Shown: positions 1 to 7,292 of the stretch, one piece after another
How the letters are laid out: each line of letters opens with the position of its first letter
Position numbering within the stretch: position 1 is the first letter of the stretch
Origin: Prevotellaceae bacterium
GTDB taxonomy: Bacteria > Bacteroidota > Bacteroidia > Bacteroidales > UBA932
DNA length: 16,427 nt
Assembly: GCA_031288885.1 (NCBI GenBank)
Contig: JAITQP010000222.1
Span: 1 to 16,427 of the forward strand
Direction of reading: 5' to 3'
The notes under the pieces: generated by a model
Seen by the model: the letters and a program-made list of their open reading frames with translations, nothing else
Database searches by the model: none
What the model was told of the DNA's origin: nothing
Position numbers and translations under genes: made by a program

Positions 1-3000
1 TGGGGTGGTTTAGGGACGCCGGGCGTACGCAGCTGTGGGACTTCGCCGCGGGGACGCTGGTGAGCGACACTACGCTCTACGCCAAGTGGGAGGTGGCCAA
101 GTACACCGTGAGCTTTGAGGCCAACGGCGGGAGCGGCAGCATCGACCCGCAGACGGTGAACCACAACGGCAAGGCGACAGCCCCCGCAGCCATCGCCAAA
201 GCAGGCTACACGTTTGGGGGGTGGTATAGCGATAACGCCTTTGGCAGCGCGTGGGATTTTTCTGCCAGCGTGGTGACGGGCAACGTTAAGCTCTACGCCA
301 AGTGGACGCCCAACGGCTACACGCTCACCTTCGACGCGCAGGGCGGCACGGTGAGCACCACCGGCAAGCCCGCTACCTACGGAGCGGCGGTGGGGATGCT
401 GCCGGAGCCCACGCGCACCGGCTACACCTTTGGCGGCTGGTACACGGCCACCGGCGGCGGCGGCGATAAGTACACGGAGAGCACCGTGTACAGCGCCGTG
501 AGCAACGCTACGCTCTACGCCAAGTGGACGCCCAACGGCTACTCGCTCGTCTTTGACGCGCAGGGCGGCGTGGTGAGCCCCGCGCTGCTGTCCGTGACCT
601 ACGGGTCGGCGGTGGGCGATTTGCCCACGCCCGTGCGCGATGGCTATGGCTATGGCGGCTGGTACACGTCCGCCAGTGGCGGCGGAGCGCGCTACGAAAG
701 AGATAGCGTATACAGCATAGCCGCAAACACTACGCTTTACGCCAAGTGGACGCCCAAGAGCTACACCATCACCTTTGACGCACAGGGCGGCACGGTGAGC
801 CCTGCCACCAGCTCCGTCACCTACGGAGCGGCGGTGGGGACGCTGCCCACGCCCGCGCGCGGCGGCTACGCCTTTGACGGCTGGTACACGTCCGCCAACG
901 GCGGAGGCGCAAAGTACACGGCAACCACCGTGTACGGCGCTGCGGCAGCTATCTCCCTCTACGCCAAGTGGACGCCCAACAGCTACACCATCACCTTTAG
1001 CGCGCAGGGCGGCACGGTGAGCCCCGCAAGCAAACCGGTAACTTACGGTGCAGCGGTGGGCGAGCTGCCGGAGCCTGCGCGCGTTGGCTACACCTTTAGC
1101 GGCTGGTACACGGCTGCCGGCGGCGGCGCAAAGTACACGGAGAGCACCGTGTACGGGATAGCCGCAGATACGGTGCTCCACGCCAAGTGGACGGCCAACA
1201 GCTATATGCTCGCCTTTGACGCGCAGGGCGGCGCGGTGAGCCCCGCCCTGCAATCCGTGACCTACGGGGCGGCGGTGGGCGAGTTGCCCACGCCCGCGCG
1301 CGCCGGCTATACCTTTGGCGGTTGGTACACCCAGCCCGAGGGCGGCGGTACGCCGTACATCGCCTCCACCGTGCACGGCAGCACGGCAATGTTCACCACG
1401 CTTTACGCCAAGTGGATTGATGAGAGTCAGGCCACTTTTCACATTACCTTTGAGGTGAACGGCGGCAGCAGCGTTAGCGCGCAGGAGGTGAAGTACAACA
1501 GCACGGTGGCGCGCCCTGCCGACCCCACGCAATCCGGCTACACCTTTGCCGGCTGGTGGAAGGACGCGGGCTTTACCTCCCTCTGGAACTTCCCCACCGA
1601 CGTGGTGACGGGCAGCGTTACGCTCTACGCCAAGTGGATTTCCGATAGCGTTATCACCTACGTCGTTACTTTTTCCACCGGCGGCGGCAGCGCCGTTGAC
1701 CCGCAAACGGTGGAGGCGGGCGGCACGGTGACCTTGCCCGCTAACCCTGTGAAAACGGGCTACACCTTTGAGGGCTGGTATAGCGATGAAGCCTTTGCCA
1801 CCCGCTGGGATTTTAGCGCCGACACGGTAAACGCCGCCATGACGCTCTACGCGCAGTGGACAAAAAATAGCGCCAACACCTGCATCGTTACGTTCAACAC
1901 CAAGGGCGGCAGCAGCGTCAGCGCGCAGGAGGTGACCTACAACGGCACGGTGACCTACCCAAGCATCCCTACCAAGGTGGGCTACACCTTTGAGGGATGG
2001 TACAGCGACAGCGCCTACACCGGCGCATGGGAGTTCGGCGCCAATCGGGTAACGCGCGACACTACGCTCTACGCCATGTGGACAGCCAATGCCTGCATAC
2101 TCATTTTAGACGCGCAGGGCGGCGCTGTTAACCCCGTTATGCACGCTGTTGCCTACGGGGCAGCGGTGGGCGCCTTGCCCACGCCCACGCGCGCCGGCTA
2201 CATCTTTGGCGGTTGGTACACCCAGCCCAAAGGCGGCGGTGCGCCGTACACCGCCTCCACCGTGCACAGCAGCGCGGCGGCGTTCACCACGCTCTACGCC
2301 CGATGGATAGATGAAAATCATGCCACTGCTCACGTCACCTTTGAGGTGAACGGCGGCAGCAGCGTCAGCGCGCAGGAGGTGAAGTACAACGGCACGGTGG
2401 CGCGCCCTGCCGACCCAACGCAATCCGGCTACACCTTTGCCGGCTGGTGGAAGGACGCGGGCTTTATCACCCCTTGGAACTTCCCCACCGACGTGGTAAC
2501 GGGCAGCGTTACGCTCTACGCCAAGTGGATTTCCGACAGCGTTGCCACTTATACTGTTACTTTTTCCACCGATGGTGGAAGCGCCGTTGACCCGCAAACG
2601 GTGGAGGCGGGCGGCACGGTGGCAATGCCCGCCAACCCTGCGAAAGCGGGCTGCACCTTTGAGGGCTGGTACAGCGATGAAGCCTTCGCCACCCCATGGA
2701 GCTTCCCCACCGACGTAGTAACGGGCAACGTCACCCTCTACGCCAAGTGGAGCGACGGTGGAAGCAGCGTTACCGTTACGTTTAACACCAACAGCGGAAG
2801 CCCCGTGCCACAGCAAACGGCCAAGGCGGGAGGCAAGCTCCCTCCCGTTGCCAACCCCACGCGGGAAAACTACACCTTTAGCGGCTGGTACAGGGACTCG
2901 CTCCTGAGCGTCCCGTGGAGCTTTGAAACGTCTCAGGTAGATGACCACGACATGACGCTCTACGCCGGCTGGACGGCTGCCTCCCTGCGGCTGGACGGCC

Positions 3001-3749
3001 TGATGGTTAACGGACAGTGGCAAACGATAGACACCACCCACACGGACATCAGCTACGACGTGGCGTGCGGCAATACCGATACGGTGTTCAACATTGTCCT
3101 CAAGCTGCCCGCCGGTGTTACCAGCAACTTCCCCAACAACGCGCAGACGTGGAGCATCAGCAGGCCGGCTTTCAAAAAGGAGATATCCATTATCCTTAGC
3201 TCGTTCAACGAGCAAAAAGAGTATACGCTAACGCTGCAAAAAAAATTTGAGTTCAGCAGCATAGTGCACGTGCAGCTGGGCGGGCGGCTGCTGATGGTTA
3301 TCAACAACTCCGACCACAACGGCGGGTACCGCTTTACGGCGGCGTTTTGGAAAGTTGGCAACGATGAGCAGCGGGACGGCAGGCTCTACTACACTACCCG
3401 CGACGAAAATTCCATTACCGATGAAGTAAACCTCAGCTTGCAGGATAGCGTTGAGGGGTGGCTTTTTGTTTGCCCCCACACGCCCGCCGCGTTTCCCGCG
3501 CCACGCGCAGCGCGCACATCGGTTTACCCCAACCCCGTGGCGGCGGGGGGTGTTGTGCACCTCAGCGTAGCGGTGGAGCAGTACGATACCTACCGCCTCC
3601 TCGACGTGATGGGCAACCTGCACCGCGCCGGCAGCGCCGCCGAGCTGCAAAAGGGGCTGACCATGCCGAGCATTTCCGGCGTGTACTTCCTCACCCTTGA
3701 GGGAAAATCCGGCAAAACAACGGTGCAGATAGTGGTGGGGAAAGAATAG
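1..3749 (+). CDS. InlB B-repeat surface protein with T9SS C-terminal domain, 5' partial
   Basis: This is the C-terminal part of a giant secreted protein. The frame (codons from base 3) is already open at the window edge and encodes the end of a repeat there, so the GTG at 60 is not a real start. Thirteen full and one partial InlB B-type (Listeria-Bacteroides, Flg_new) repeats of about 70-76 residues follow. Each has a GGxV/GGSxV strand, a GYTFxGWY motif and a closing LYAKW. A beta-sandwich stretch follows (about 2973-3240, resembling cadherin-like domains), then a module with NNSDHNGGYRF of the sort often found before sorting domains. The end, from TSVYPNPV to the stop, fits a T9SS type A sorting domain of about 75 residues, with final strands GVYFLTLEG and TTVQIVVGKE. 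Inferred role: export by the type IX system to the cell surface and adhesion or matrix binding. The ligand is unknown. Stop TAG at 3747-3749. Confidence 0.93.
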   Translation, partial: GWFRDAGRTQLWDFAAGTLVSDTTLYAKWEVAKYTVSFEANGGSGSIDPQTVNHNGKATAPAAIAKAGYTFGGWYSDNAFGSAWDFSASVVTGNVKLYAKWTPNGYTLTFDAQGGTVSTTGKPATYGAAVGMLPEPTRTGYTFGGWYTATGGGGDKYTESTVYSAVSNATLYAKWTPNGYSLVFDAQGGVVSPALLSVTYGSAVGDLPTPVRDGYGYGGWYTSASGGGARYERDSVYSIAANTTLYAKWTPKSYTITFDAQGGTVSPATSSVTYGAAVGTLPTPARGGYAFDGWYTSANGGGAKYTATTVYGAAAAISLYAKWTPNSYTITFSAQGGTVSPASKPVTYGAAVGELPEPARVGYTFSGWYTAAGGGAKYTESTVYGIAADTVLHAKWTANSYMLAFDAQGGAVSPALQSVTYGAAVGELPTPARAGYTFGGWYTQPEGGGTPYIASTVHGSTAMFTTLYAKWIDESQATFHITFEVNGGSSVSAQEVKYNSTVARPADPTQSGYTFAGWWKDAGFTSLWNFPTDVVTGSVTLYAKWISDSVITYVVTFSTGGGSAVDPQTVEAGGTVTLPANPVKTGYTFEGWYSDEAFATRWDFSADTVNAAMTLYAQWTKNSANTCIVTFNTKGGSSVSAQEVTYNGTVTYPSIPTKVGYTFEGWYSDSAYTGAWEFGANRVTRDTTLYAMWTANACILILDAQGGAVNPVMHAVAYGAAVGALPTPTRAGYIFGGWYTQPKGGGAPYTASTVHSSAAAFTTLYARWIDENHATAHVTFEVNGGSSVSAQEVKYNGTVARPADPTQSGYTFAGWWKDAGFITPWNFPTDVVTGSVTLYAKWISDSVATYTVTFSTDGGSAVDPQTVEAGGTVAMPANPAKAGCTFEGWYSDEAFATPWSFPTDVVTGNVTLYAKWSDGGSSVTVTFNTNSGSPVPQQTAKAGGKLPPVANPTRENYTFSGWYRDSLLSVPWSFETSQVDDHDMTLYAGWTAASLRLDGLMVNGQWQTIDTTHTDISYDVACGNTDTVFNIVLKLPAGVTSNFPNNAQTWSISRPAFKKEISIILSSFNEQKEYTLTLQKKFEFSSIVHVQLGGRLLMVINNSDHNGGYRFTAAFWKVGNDEQRDGRLYYTTRDENSITDEVNLSLQDSVEGWLFVCPHTPAAFPAPRAARTSVYPNPVAAGGVVHLSVAVEQYDTYRLLDVMGNLHRAGSAAELQKGLTMPSISGVYFLTLEGKSGKTTVQIVVGKE
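1191..1803 (+). repeat. Copy 1 of a long intragenic duplication (partner 2082-2694)
   Basis: Units 7, 8 and most of 9 are closely matched in DNA by units 11-13 at a constant offset of 891 bases. Landmarks at the same offset include GCGCAGGGCG (1221/2112), TGAGGTGAAC (1451/2342), AGGACGCGGG (1561/2452), CCGCAAACGG (1701/2592) and AGGGCTGGTA (1771/2662). The copies part within unit 9/13, just after the codons for SDEAFAT. Confidence 0.85.
2082..2694 (+). repeat. Copy 2 of the intragenic duplication (partner 1191-1803)
   Basis: This is the second copy, 891 bases downstream of the first and in frame. The tail of its third unit (about 2697-2750, encoding FPTDVVTGNVTLYAKW) resembles the tails of units 8 and 12 rather than that of unit 9. 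That suggests later recombination or gene conversion between repeats. Confidence 0.85.
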
Positions 3750-3769
3750 GTAGTGGTGGAAGTAAAACA

Positions 3770-3802
3770 AACCCTAACAGGGGTTGGAATTCTGTTAGGG
3801 TT
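3770..3802. terminator. Hairpin between convergent genes, probable bidirectional terminator
   Basis: Perfect 11-base arms AACCCTAACAG (3770-3780) and CTGTTAGGGTT (3792-3802) flank an 11-base loop. They lie between the stop of the repeat protein (3749, +) and the stop of the SUMF1 gene (3825, -). On the - strand the stem is followed by a T-rich stretch (TTTGTTTTACTT), which favours termination of the SUMF1 transcript. The + strand lacks a clear T-run. Confidence 0.7.
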
Positions 3803-3824
3803 GAGAAAATGCCCCTTGGCAAGC

Positions 3825-5036
3825 CTACTGCGCAGGCAAAACCACGCGAAAGCCATAACCAGTGCCTATTAGACTGCCGCCGCCACGGGCCGCAATGCGG
3901 CAACCATCATAATTGTTGTCCACGCAGCAGCCACGACGCGGGCTCGTAGGCGGGTCCGTAGGGGCCTTTGCTGGACCTTGAGGATTTGTTGCAGGTGAAG
4001 TAGCATAATAGTTAGCGTCATAAAAATCCTTAACCCACTCCCATACGTTGCCGCTCATGTCGTAAATGCCAAGCTCGTTGGGCTGTCTCGTTCCTACAGG
4101 TCGGTGTGTGTAGGCGCCGTTAAGAACGGAAGTATATTGGCACCACGCTACCGCGGCAAGATCATTGCTGCCGCTATATTTATAGCTTTGGCTTTTGTTG
4201 CCGCCACGTGCCGCATACTCCCACTCGGCTTCAGTGGGCAGGCGATAGCTCTTGCCGGTGGCAGCGTTCAACTTTGTGAGAAACGTGTCAACGGAATAAT
4301 AGCTCAACCTAAAGGGAATTTGGTCGTCAGTCTGGGTGGGGAGATTTCTACCCATGACGGCAGCCCACTGCGCCTGCGTTACCTCGTACTGACCAATGTA
4401 AAAGCTGCTCAACGTTACGGAGTGGGCAGGTAGTTCATTGCTATTGCACGCACCGTCCCGCGCGGGAACACATCCCATGGTGAACGTGCCGCCCTCCACA
4501 AACACCATTTCGGGCTCAAACCACTTTTGCTGTGGTGTTACGTCCTTACGTGCCCTGCGCCCTGGCCCCTCCAGCTGCTTTGCCAGCGCCAAAGATACCC
4601 GTGCAACCTCGCCGCTGCCCACGCCGGTGCGAAAGTAGCTACCTTTGCCACTCACCTTGCTATCTTTCGTGTCAATAAGCAGCGCATAAAACATGTTGTC
4701 GTTGCCTTTGATGTCATCGGTTACTAAGCAAATTGTAGATACGCCGTTGGCTCGTCCCCATACGGCAAGGGCGGTTTTGTCTATGCTCCCCGCGCCTTGC
4801 GTGCGCAGCTCGGTGAGCTTTGCCTTTACGGGGTCAGCGGCGCTGGATAGCACCGTGTAGCGGCTGTTGCGGTTAAGCTCGGCGCCTATTTGGGTGGCAA
4901 GCGCGTCGCCCAGCGTGTTGTCCATGCCCACCACAAATACCGCCAGCTTGGGCTTGGTTTGCGCTCCGGCGGTCATCATGCTCACTGCCCCAACGAGCAG
5001 CAAAGCACACAAATAAATTTTGTAATTCTGTTTCAT
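3825..5036 (-). CDS. Exported SUMF1/FGE-fold protein with N-terminal CsgG/TolB-like domain
   Basis: The 403-residue protein starts with a signal peptide (about residues 1-25, hydrophobic core YLCALLLVGAV). Residues 28-155 look like a CsgG/TolB N-terminal type alpha/beta domain (KLAVFVVGMDN, then an AELNRNSRYTVLSS stretch); this assignment is tentative. Residues 175-400 are a formylglycine-generating-enzyme (SUMF1) fold: PEMVFVEGGTFTMG, YEVTQAQW, YRLPTEAEWEYAARGG (264-279), DMSGNVWEW (326-334) and a closing GYGFRVV. The paired catalytic cysteines of true FGEs are not both present at the C-terminal RGG region: one Cys (371) lines up, but the second position appears to be Tyr. I therefore infer a non-catalytic or different role, as in many Bacteroidota lipoprotein-like SUMF1 proteins. 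No sulfatase gene is nearby. The start is ATG at 5034-5036, preceded by an A-rich stretch (AAAAAG) and no Shine-Dalgarno. Confidence 0.88.
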   Translation of the reverse strand: MKQNYKIYLCALLLVGAVSMMTAGAQTKPKLAVFVVGMDNTLGDALATQIGAELNRNSRYTVLSSAADPVKAKLTELRTQGAGSIDKTALAVWGRANGVSTICLVTDDIKGNDNMFYALLIDTKDSKVSGKGSYFRTGVGSGEVARVSLALAKQLEGPGRRARKDVTPQQKWFEPEMVFVEGGTFTMGCVPARDGACNSNELPAHSVTLSSFYIGQYEVTQAQWAAVMGRNLPTQTDDQIPFRLSYYSVDTFLTKLNAATGKSYRLPTEAEWEYAARGGNKSQSYKYSGSNDLAAVAWCQYTSVLNGAYTHRPVGTRQPNELGIYDMSGNVWEWVKDFYDANYYATSPATNPQGPAKAPTDPPTSPRRGCCVDNNYDGCRIAARGGGSLIGTGYGFRVVLPAQ

Positions 5037-5162
5037 CTTTTTGAAGTTGAATTTGTTGCTCCCTCTACTCTAAAGGCTTTTCGTGGGAAGTAATCCGCCC
5101 GTTGTTTTGAGAGGTTTCTGCTCCTCTGCCCGTTGAAGGTGGTTGGGCGTCCACGTAGGGAC

Positions 5163-5250
5163 ATAAAAAAAGCGTGAAACTTAACCGTTTCCCGCAATCT
5201 GTGGTATCTACCATAACCAACTCAAAATAGGAATAAGTCAAGTTCACGCT
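5163..5250 (-). terminator. Terminator-like stem with T7 tail inside the SUMF1 leader
   Basis: The stem arms are 5250-5237 and 5185-5171 on the - strand, about 51 bases apart. They give 14 pairs including one G.U and one bulged T, and are followed by TTTTTTT and then ATG. The loop is long for an ordinary intrinsic terminator, but the stem plus T-run is otherwise typical. Confidence 0.5.
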
Positions 5251-5410
5251 CACGCATGAACATTGCAACCTATTCTTCATTTGAGTATCATCAAATTGGT
5301 AGATTTTCAGATCACGAAGAATAAAAGCACAATGCTTCTAAATTATGTCTTAAAAATATGCGCGCATTACCGCGCTGTATATGTCATAGGCACAAAAATA
5401 TTTATGTATT
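5163..5410 (-). ncRNA. Candidate leader or small RNA upstream of the SUMF1 gene, with alternative hairpins
   Basis: This is the expected transcript from the promoter at 5417-5446 down to a T-run, about 245 bases. Its 3' half can form two exclusive structures (RNA is the - strand). One is a hairpin at 5261-5242 with 8 pairs (one G.U) closed by a GUGA tetraloop. The other is a 14-pair stem between 5250-5237 (AGCGTGAACTTGAC) and 5185-5171 (GTTAAGTTTCACGCT), with one bulge, one G.U and seven T directly after it. Bases AGCGTGAAC belong to both. A small TGGTA/TACCA hairpin (5202-5213) lies in the large loop. It could be a free small RNA or an attenuator leader for the SUMF1 gene 126 bases further on. 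I cannot match it to a known RNA family. The open frame across it (5065-5280, -) is not convincing as a gene. Confidence 0.45.
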
Positions 5411-5416
5411 CAGCTG

Positions 5417-5446
5417 CAAAGGTAAAAACATTTTTTGTTAATACAA
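5417..5446 (-). promoter_or_regulatory. Bacteroidota-type promoter for the SUMF1 leader
   Basis: On the - strand, TACCTTTG (5424-5417) matches the -7 consensus TAnnTTTG of the Bacteroidota primary sigma factor. A TTG (5446-5444) stands 19 bases upstream as the -33 element, and a second TTG lies at 5450-5448. Transcription would start near 5410 and run into the leader RNA. Confidence 0.6.
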
Positions 5447-5532
5447 GCAAGAGGGGGTGATTTTTTCCCTTACGCCGAGCGCTGCTTTCCACCGGATTAT
5501 ATCAAGCCCAATAAAAATTTGCGTTAACGGAG

Positions 5533-5557
5533 CGGCACGCCTTGCGCCGTTGCGAGC
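5533..5557 (+). repeat. REP-like unit, copy 1
   Basis: The unit starts CGGCACGCCTTGCGCCGTTG and matches the unit at 5761-5785 in 21 of 25 positions. It continues into GCGAAGCGAAGCCAATCCAG, a motif that recurs in degenerate form at 5878-5919. No gene is supported in 5451-6073. Confidence 0.6.
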
Positions 5558-5609
5558 GAAGCGAAGCCAATCCAGCGTCGCACACCTCCACATACGGGGC
5601 GGGAGCAAG

Positions 5610-5752
5610 GCATCCCATCGGGATGCATCGCTCGGTAGAAACGCCGCCCACCCTCACCCCTCCTGCATCCCGTAGGGATGCATCCCTACGGGATGCAAAA
5701 TACACGTGAATACCCACGGTTTTCTACCGAGCGTTCCATTCCTACGGAATGG
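5610..5752. repeat. Nested palindrome cluster around a perfect 34-base palindrome
   Basis: Outer arms of 13 bases (5629-5641 and 5721-5733, CGCTCGGTAGAAA and its complement) enclose a perfect palindrome at 5664-5697, whose half-site is TGCATCCCGTAGGGATG. Two 17-base hairpins flank the cluster: GCATCCC/GGGATGC with loop ATC at 5610-5626, and CCATTCC/GGAATGG with loop TAC at 5736-5752. All three hairpins share the theme of CATYCC and its complement around a short centre. The DNA is non-coding; the short frames across it are made of repeat sequence. Confidence 0.85.
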
Positions 5753-5760
5753 CAAATCTG

Positions 5761-5785
5761 CGGCACGCTTCGCGTCATTGCGAGC
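5761..5785 (+). repeat. REP-like unit, copy 2
   Basis: It contains GCACGCTTCGCGTCATTGCG (5763-5782), whose exact reverse complement recurs at 7293-7312 and which recurs with one mismatch at 6003-6022. Confidence 0.75.
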
Positions 5786-5859
5786 CTCGAACCCATATAC
5801 GAGTAAAAAAGGGAAAAGGCGAAGTTTGTAATGTGCTAATAATATGTCTAATGCCATTT

Positions 5860-6012
5860 CGTCATTGTAAGCAACGAGAAGCAACCGGAGCGCAGCGGAG
5901 TTCGGCGTAGCTAATCCAGAAATACGGGCAAGGCAACGCAAAGCGTGCGTCGCTGGATTAACTTCGTTGAGCTCCGCTTCGTTCCGGTTGCTTCGCTGCA
6001 CCCGCAATGACG
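5860..6012. repeat. 153-base imperfect inverted repeat, MITE/REP-like element
   Basis: Arms 5878-5919 and 5953-5994 are 42 bases each and match in 35 positions as inverted copies. Each begins with GAAGCAACCGG and ends with TAATCCAG when read inward. Short outer arms CGTCATTG (5860-5867) and CAATGACG (6005-6012) close the element. A 33-base centre separates the long arms. No transposase is present, so it is either a non-autonomous element or an extended REP pair. Confidence 0.75.
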
Positions 6013-6022
6013 CAAAGCGTGC
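6003..6022 (-). repeat. REP-like unit, copy 3
   Basis: CGCAATGACGCAAAGCGTGC differs at one base from the reverse complement of 5763-5782. It overlaps the closing arm of the 153-base inverted repeat, which suggests that the REP unit and the larger element belong to one family. Confidence 0.7.
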
Positions 6023-6073
6023 ACATAACTTGCACTGATGTGAACAAGGCGTCGCTGTAACAACCCCCCATTC

Positions 6074-7246
6074 CTAACCCTCCACGTAGAGCGCCAGCCC
6101 TTTCAGGTATTCGCCTTCGGGGTGGAAGATGCTTACGGGGTGGTCTGGGGGCTGGGCGAGGCGGTGGAGTATGCGTACGCTGCGCCGGCTGTCCAGCGCC
6201 GCAGAAAATACCGCGCTGCAAAACTGCTCCCTGCTCACCACCTGCGAGCAGCTGAACGTGAAGATAACGCTGCCCGAAGGGGCCTGCTTCATCGCAAGCG
6301 CGTTCAGCCTGCGGTAGGCTTGCAGCGCGTTCCTCGCCGCGCCGGTGTGCTTGGCAAAGGCCGGAGGGTCGAGCACTATCACGTCGTACTCGCCGGCGGC
6401 GCTTTGGAGGAATTCAAAGCCGTCGGCCACGTGCGCCTCGTGGGGCGCGTGCTCCCCAAAGTTGAGGGCAACGTTCCTGCGGGCCTGCTCTACCGCGCGG
6501 GCGGAGCTGTCCACCGAGCACACGCGCGCCGCGCCGCCGCGCAGGGCGTACGCCGAAAAGCCGCCGGTGTAGCAAAACATGTTGAGCACGCTGCGCCCGC
6601 GGCAGTAGCGCTCAAGCAGGCTACGGTTGTCGCGCTGGTCGAGAAAGAAGCCCGTTTTTTGCCCGCCCTCCCAGTCCACCTCAAACTTGAGCCCGTTCTC
6701 CAGCGCAGGCTCCGCCTGTTTTTCGCCCCACAGGTAGCCGTCGGTTGCGCCTAAATTTGCATTGAGGGGCACCGTTCCCGCGCTCTTGTCGTACACCGCC
6801 TTTAGGCTGCCGCCATAGACGCTGCGGAGGGCTTGCGCCAGCTCGTTCCGCGCAAGGTACATGCCTGCGGTGTGCGCCTGCAGCACCGCCGTAGCGCCGT
6901 ACACGTCCACAATCAGGCCCGGGAGCCCGTCGGCTTCGCCGTGCGCCAAGCGGTAGCAGGTGGTGGCCTCGGAGAGCGTCGTTTTTTGGCGGAGGTTGTA
7001 GGCGTTTTGGAGGGTTTTTTGCCAAAAATCGGCGTTGATTTCCTGCGGCTCAAAGCTCAGCATGCGCACGGCAATGCTGCCCACCTGCGCATGCCCCATC
7101 CCCAGCGGCTGCCCCGCAGCTGAGCACACCTCCACCACATCCCCCTCTTCGGGGCTTCCGTCGGCGCGCGCTATGGCCCCCGAAAACACCCACGGGTGGC
7201 GACGCAGCAAGGCTTCTTCTTTTCCGGATTTGAGAAAAATTTTCAT
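6074..7246 (-). CDS. rlmI: 23S rRNA (cytosine-C5) methyltransferase, RlmI family
   Basis: The 390-residue length is normal for the family. An N-terminal PUA RNA-binding domain (about residues 2-75, starting KIFLKSGKEEALLRRHPWVF) is followed by the central GEADGLPGLIVD (103-114) and GQKTGFFLDQRDNR (195-208), both hallmarks of RlmI/YccW proteins. The Rossmann-fold methyltransferase shows the SAM-binding motif LNMFCYTGGFS (221-231), the motif IV VLDPPAF (281-287) and FSCSQ (321-325) with the expected Cys323. By family, it methylates one cytosine of 23S rRNA (C1962 in E. coli numbering) using S-adenosylmethionine in the cytoplasm. The start is ATG at 7244-7246, preceded by an AT-rich stretch without Shine-Dalgarno. 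It stands alone between two repeat-rich gaps, and I see no convincing promoter. Confidence 0.92.
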   Translation of the reverse strand: MKIFLKSGKEEALLRRHPWVFSGAIARADGSPEEGDVVEVCSAAGQPLGMGHAQVGSIAVRMLSFEPQEINADFWQKTLQNAYNLRQKTTLSEATTCYRLAHGEADGLPGLIVDVYGATAVLQAHTAGMYLARNELAQALRSVYGGSLKAVYDKSAGTVPLNANLGATDGYLWGEKQAEPALENGLKFEVDWEGGQKTGFFLDQRDNRSLLERYCRGRSVLNMFCYTGGFSAYALRGGAARVCSVDSSARAVEQARRNVALNFGEHAPHEAHVADGFEFLQSAAGEYDVIVLDPPAFAKHTGAARNALQAYRRLNALAMKQAPSGSVIFTFSCSQVVSREQFCSAVFSAALDSRRSVRILHRLAQPPDHPVSIFHPEGEYLKGLALYVEG

Positions 7247-7292
7247 ACGAAACGAATAAGAATTAAGAACTAAGAGTTAAGAGTTAGGTTGT

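Larger units (their letters stand above)
3..2972 (+). repeat. Array of 14 InlB B-type protein repeats, two interleaved subtypes
   Basis: Each unit is about 210-230 bases and ends in codons for LYAKW or a close variant. Subtype A has FDAQGG, TYGAAVG and GGWYT followed by GGG. Subtype B has GGSxV, GWYSD or GWWKDAGF and a WxF...VTGxVTLYAKW tail. The order is B(partial) B A A A A A B B B A B B B. The last eight units are two ABBB supermodules offset by exactly 891 bases (297 codons). Confidence 0.9.

Noticed and set aside
60..62. GTG at 60 as the start of the repeat protein
   Set aside because: The frame is open upstream and encodes the expected beginning of the same repeat unit.
2106..3215. 369-codon frame antisense to the repeat protein
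   Set aside because: It is a by-product of repetitive GC-rich codons; the translation repeats with the same period and has no recognisable fold.
4639..4660. TACCTTTG on the + strand inside the SUMF1 gene (and another near 9678)
   Set aside because: Both lie within coding DNA on the opposite strand with no gene to serve.
5065..5280. 71-codon - strand frame across the SUMF1 leader
   Set aside because: It runs through the terminator-like stem and T-run, has no family resemblance I can name, and is better explained by RNA structure; kept only as a remark.
5780..5800. GGGTTCGAGGC on the - strand as a tRNA T-arm
   Set aside because: No pairing T-stem, acceptor stem or CCA end; no tRNA fits here.
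5502..6007. Two overlapping short - strand frames (71 and 117 codons) in the repeat-rich gap
   Set aside because: They consist almost wholly of the palindromes and REP-like units; phrases such as RRDASLRDAGG come from repeat DNA.
5533..6012. CRISPR array
   Set aside because: Repeats are few, divergent and inverted rather than evenly spaced direct repeats, and no cas genes are present.
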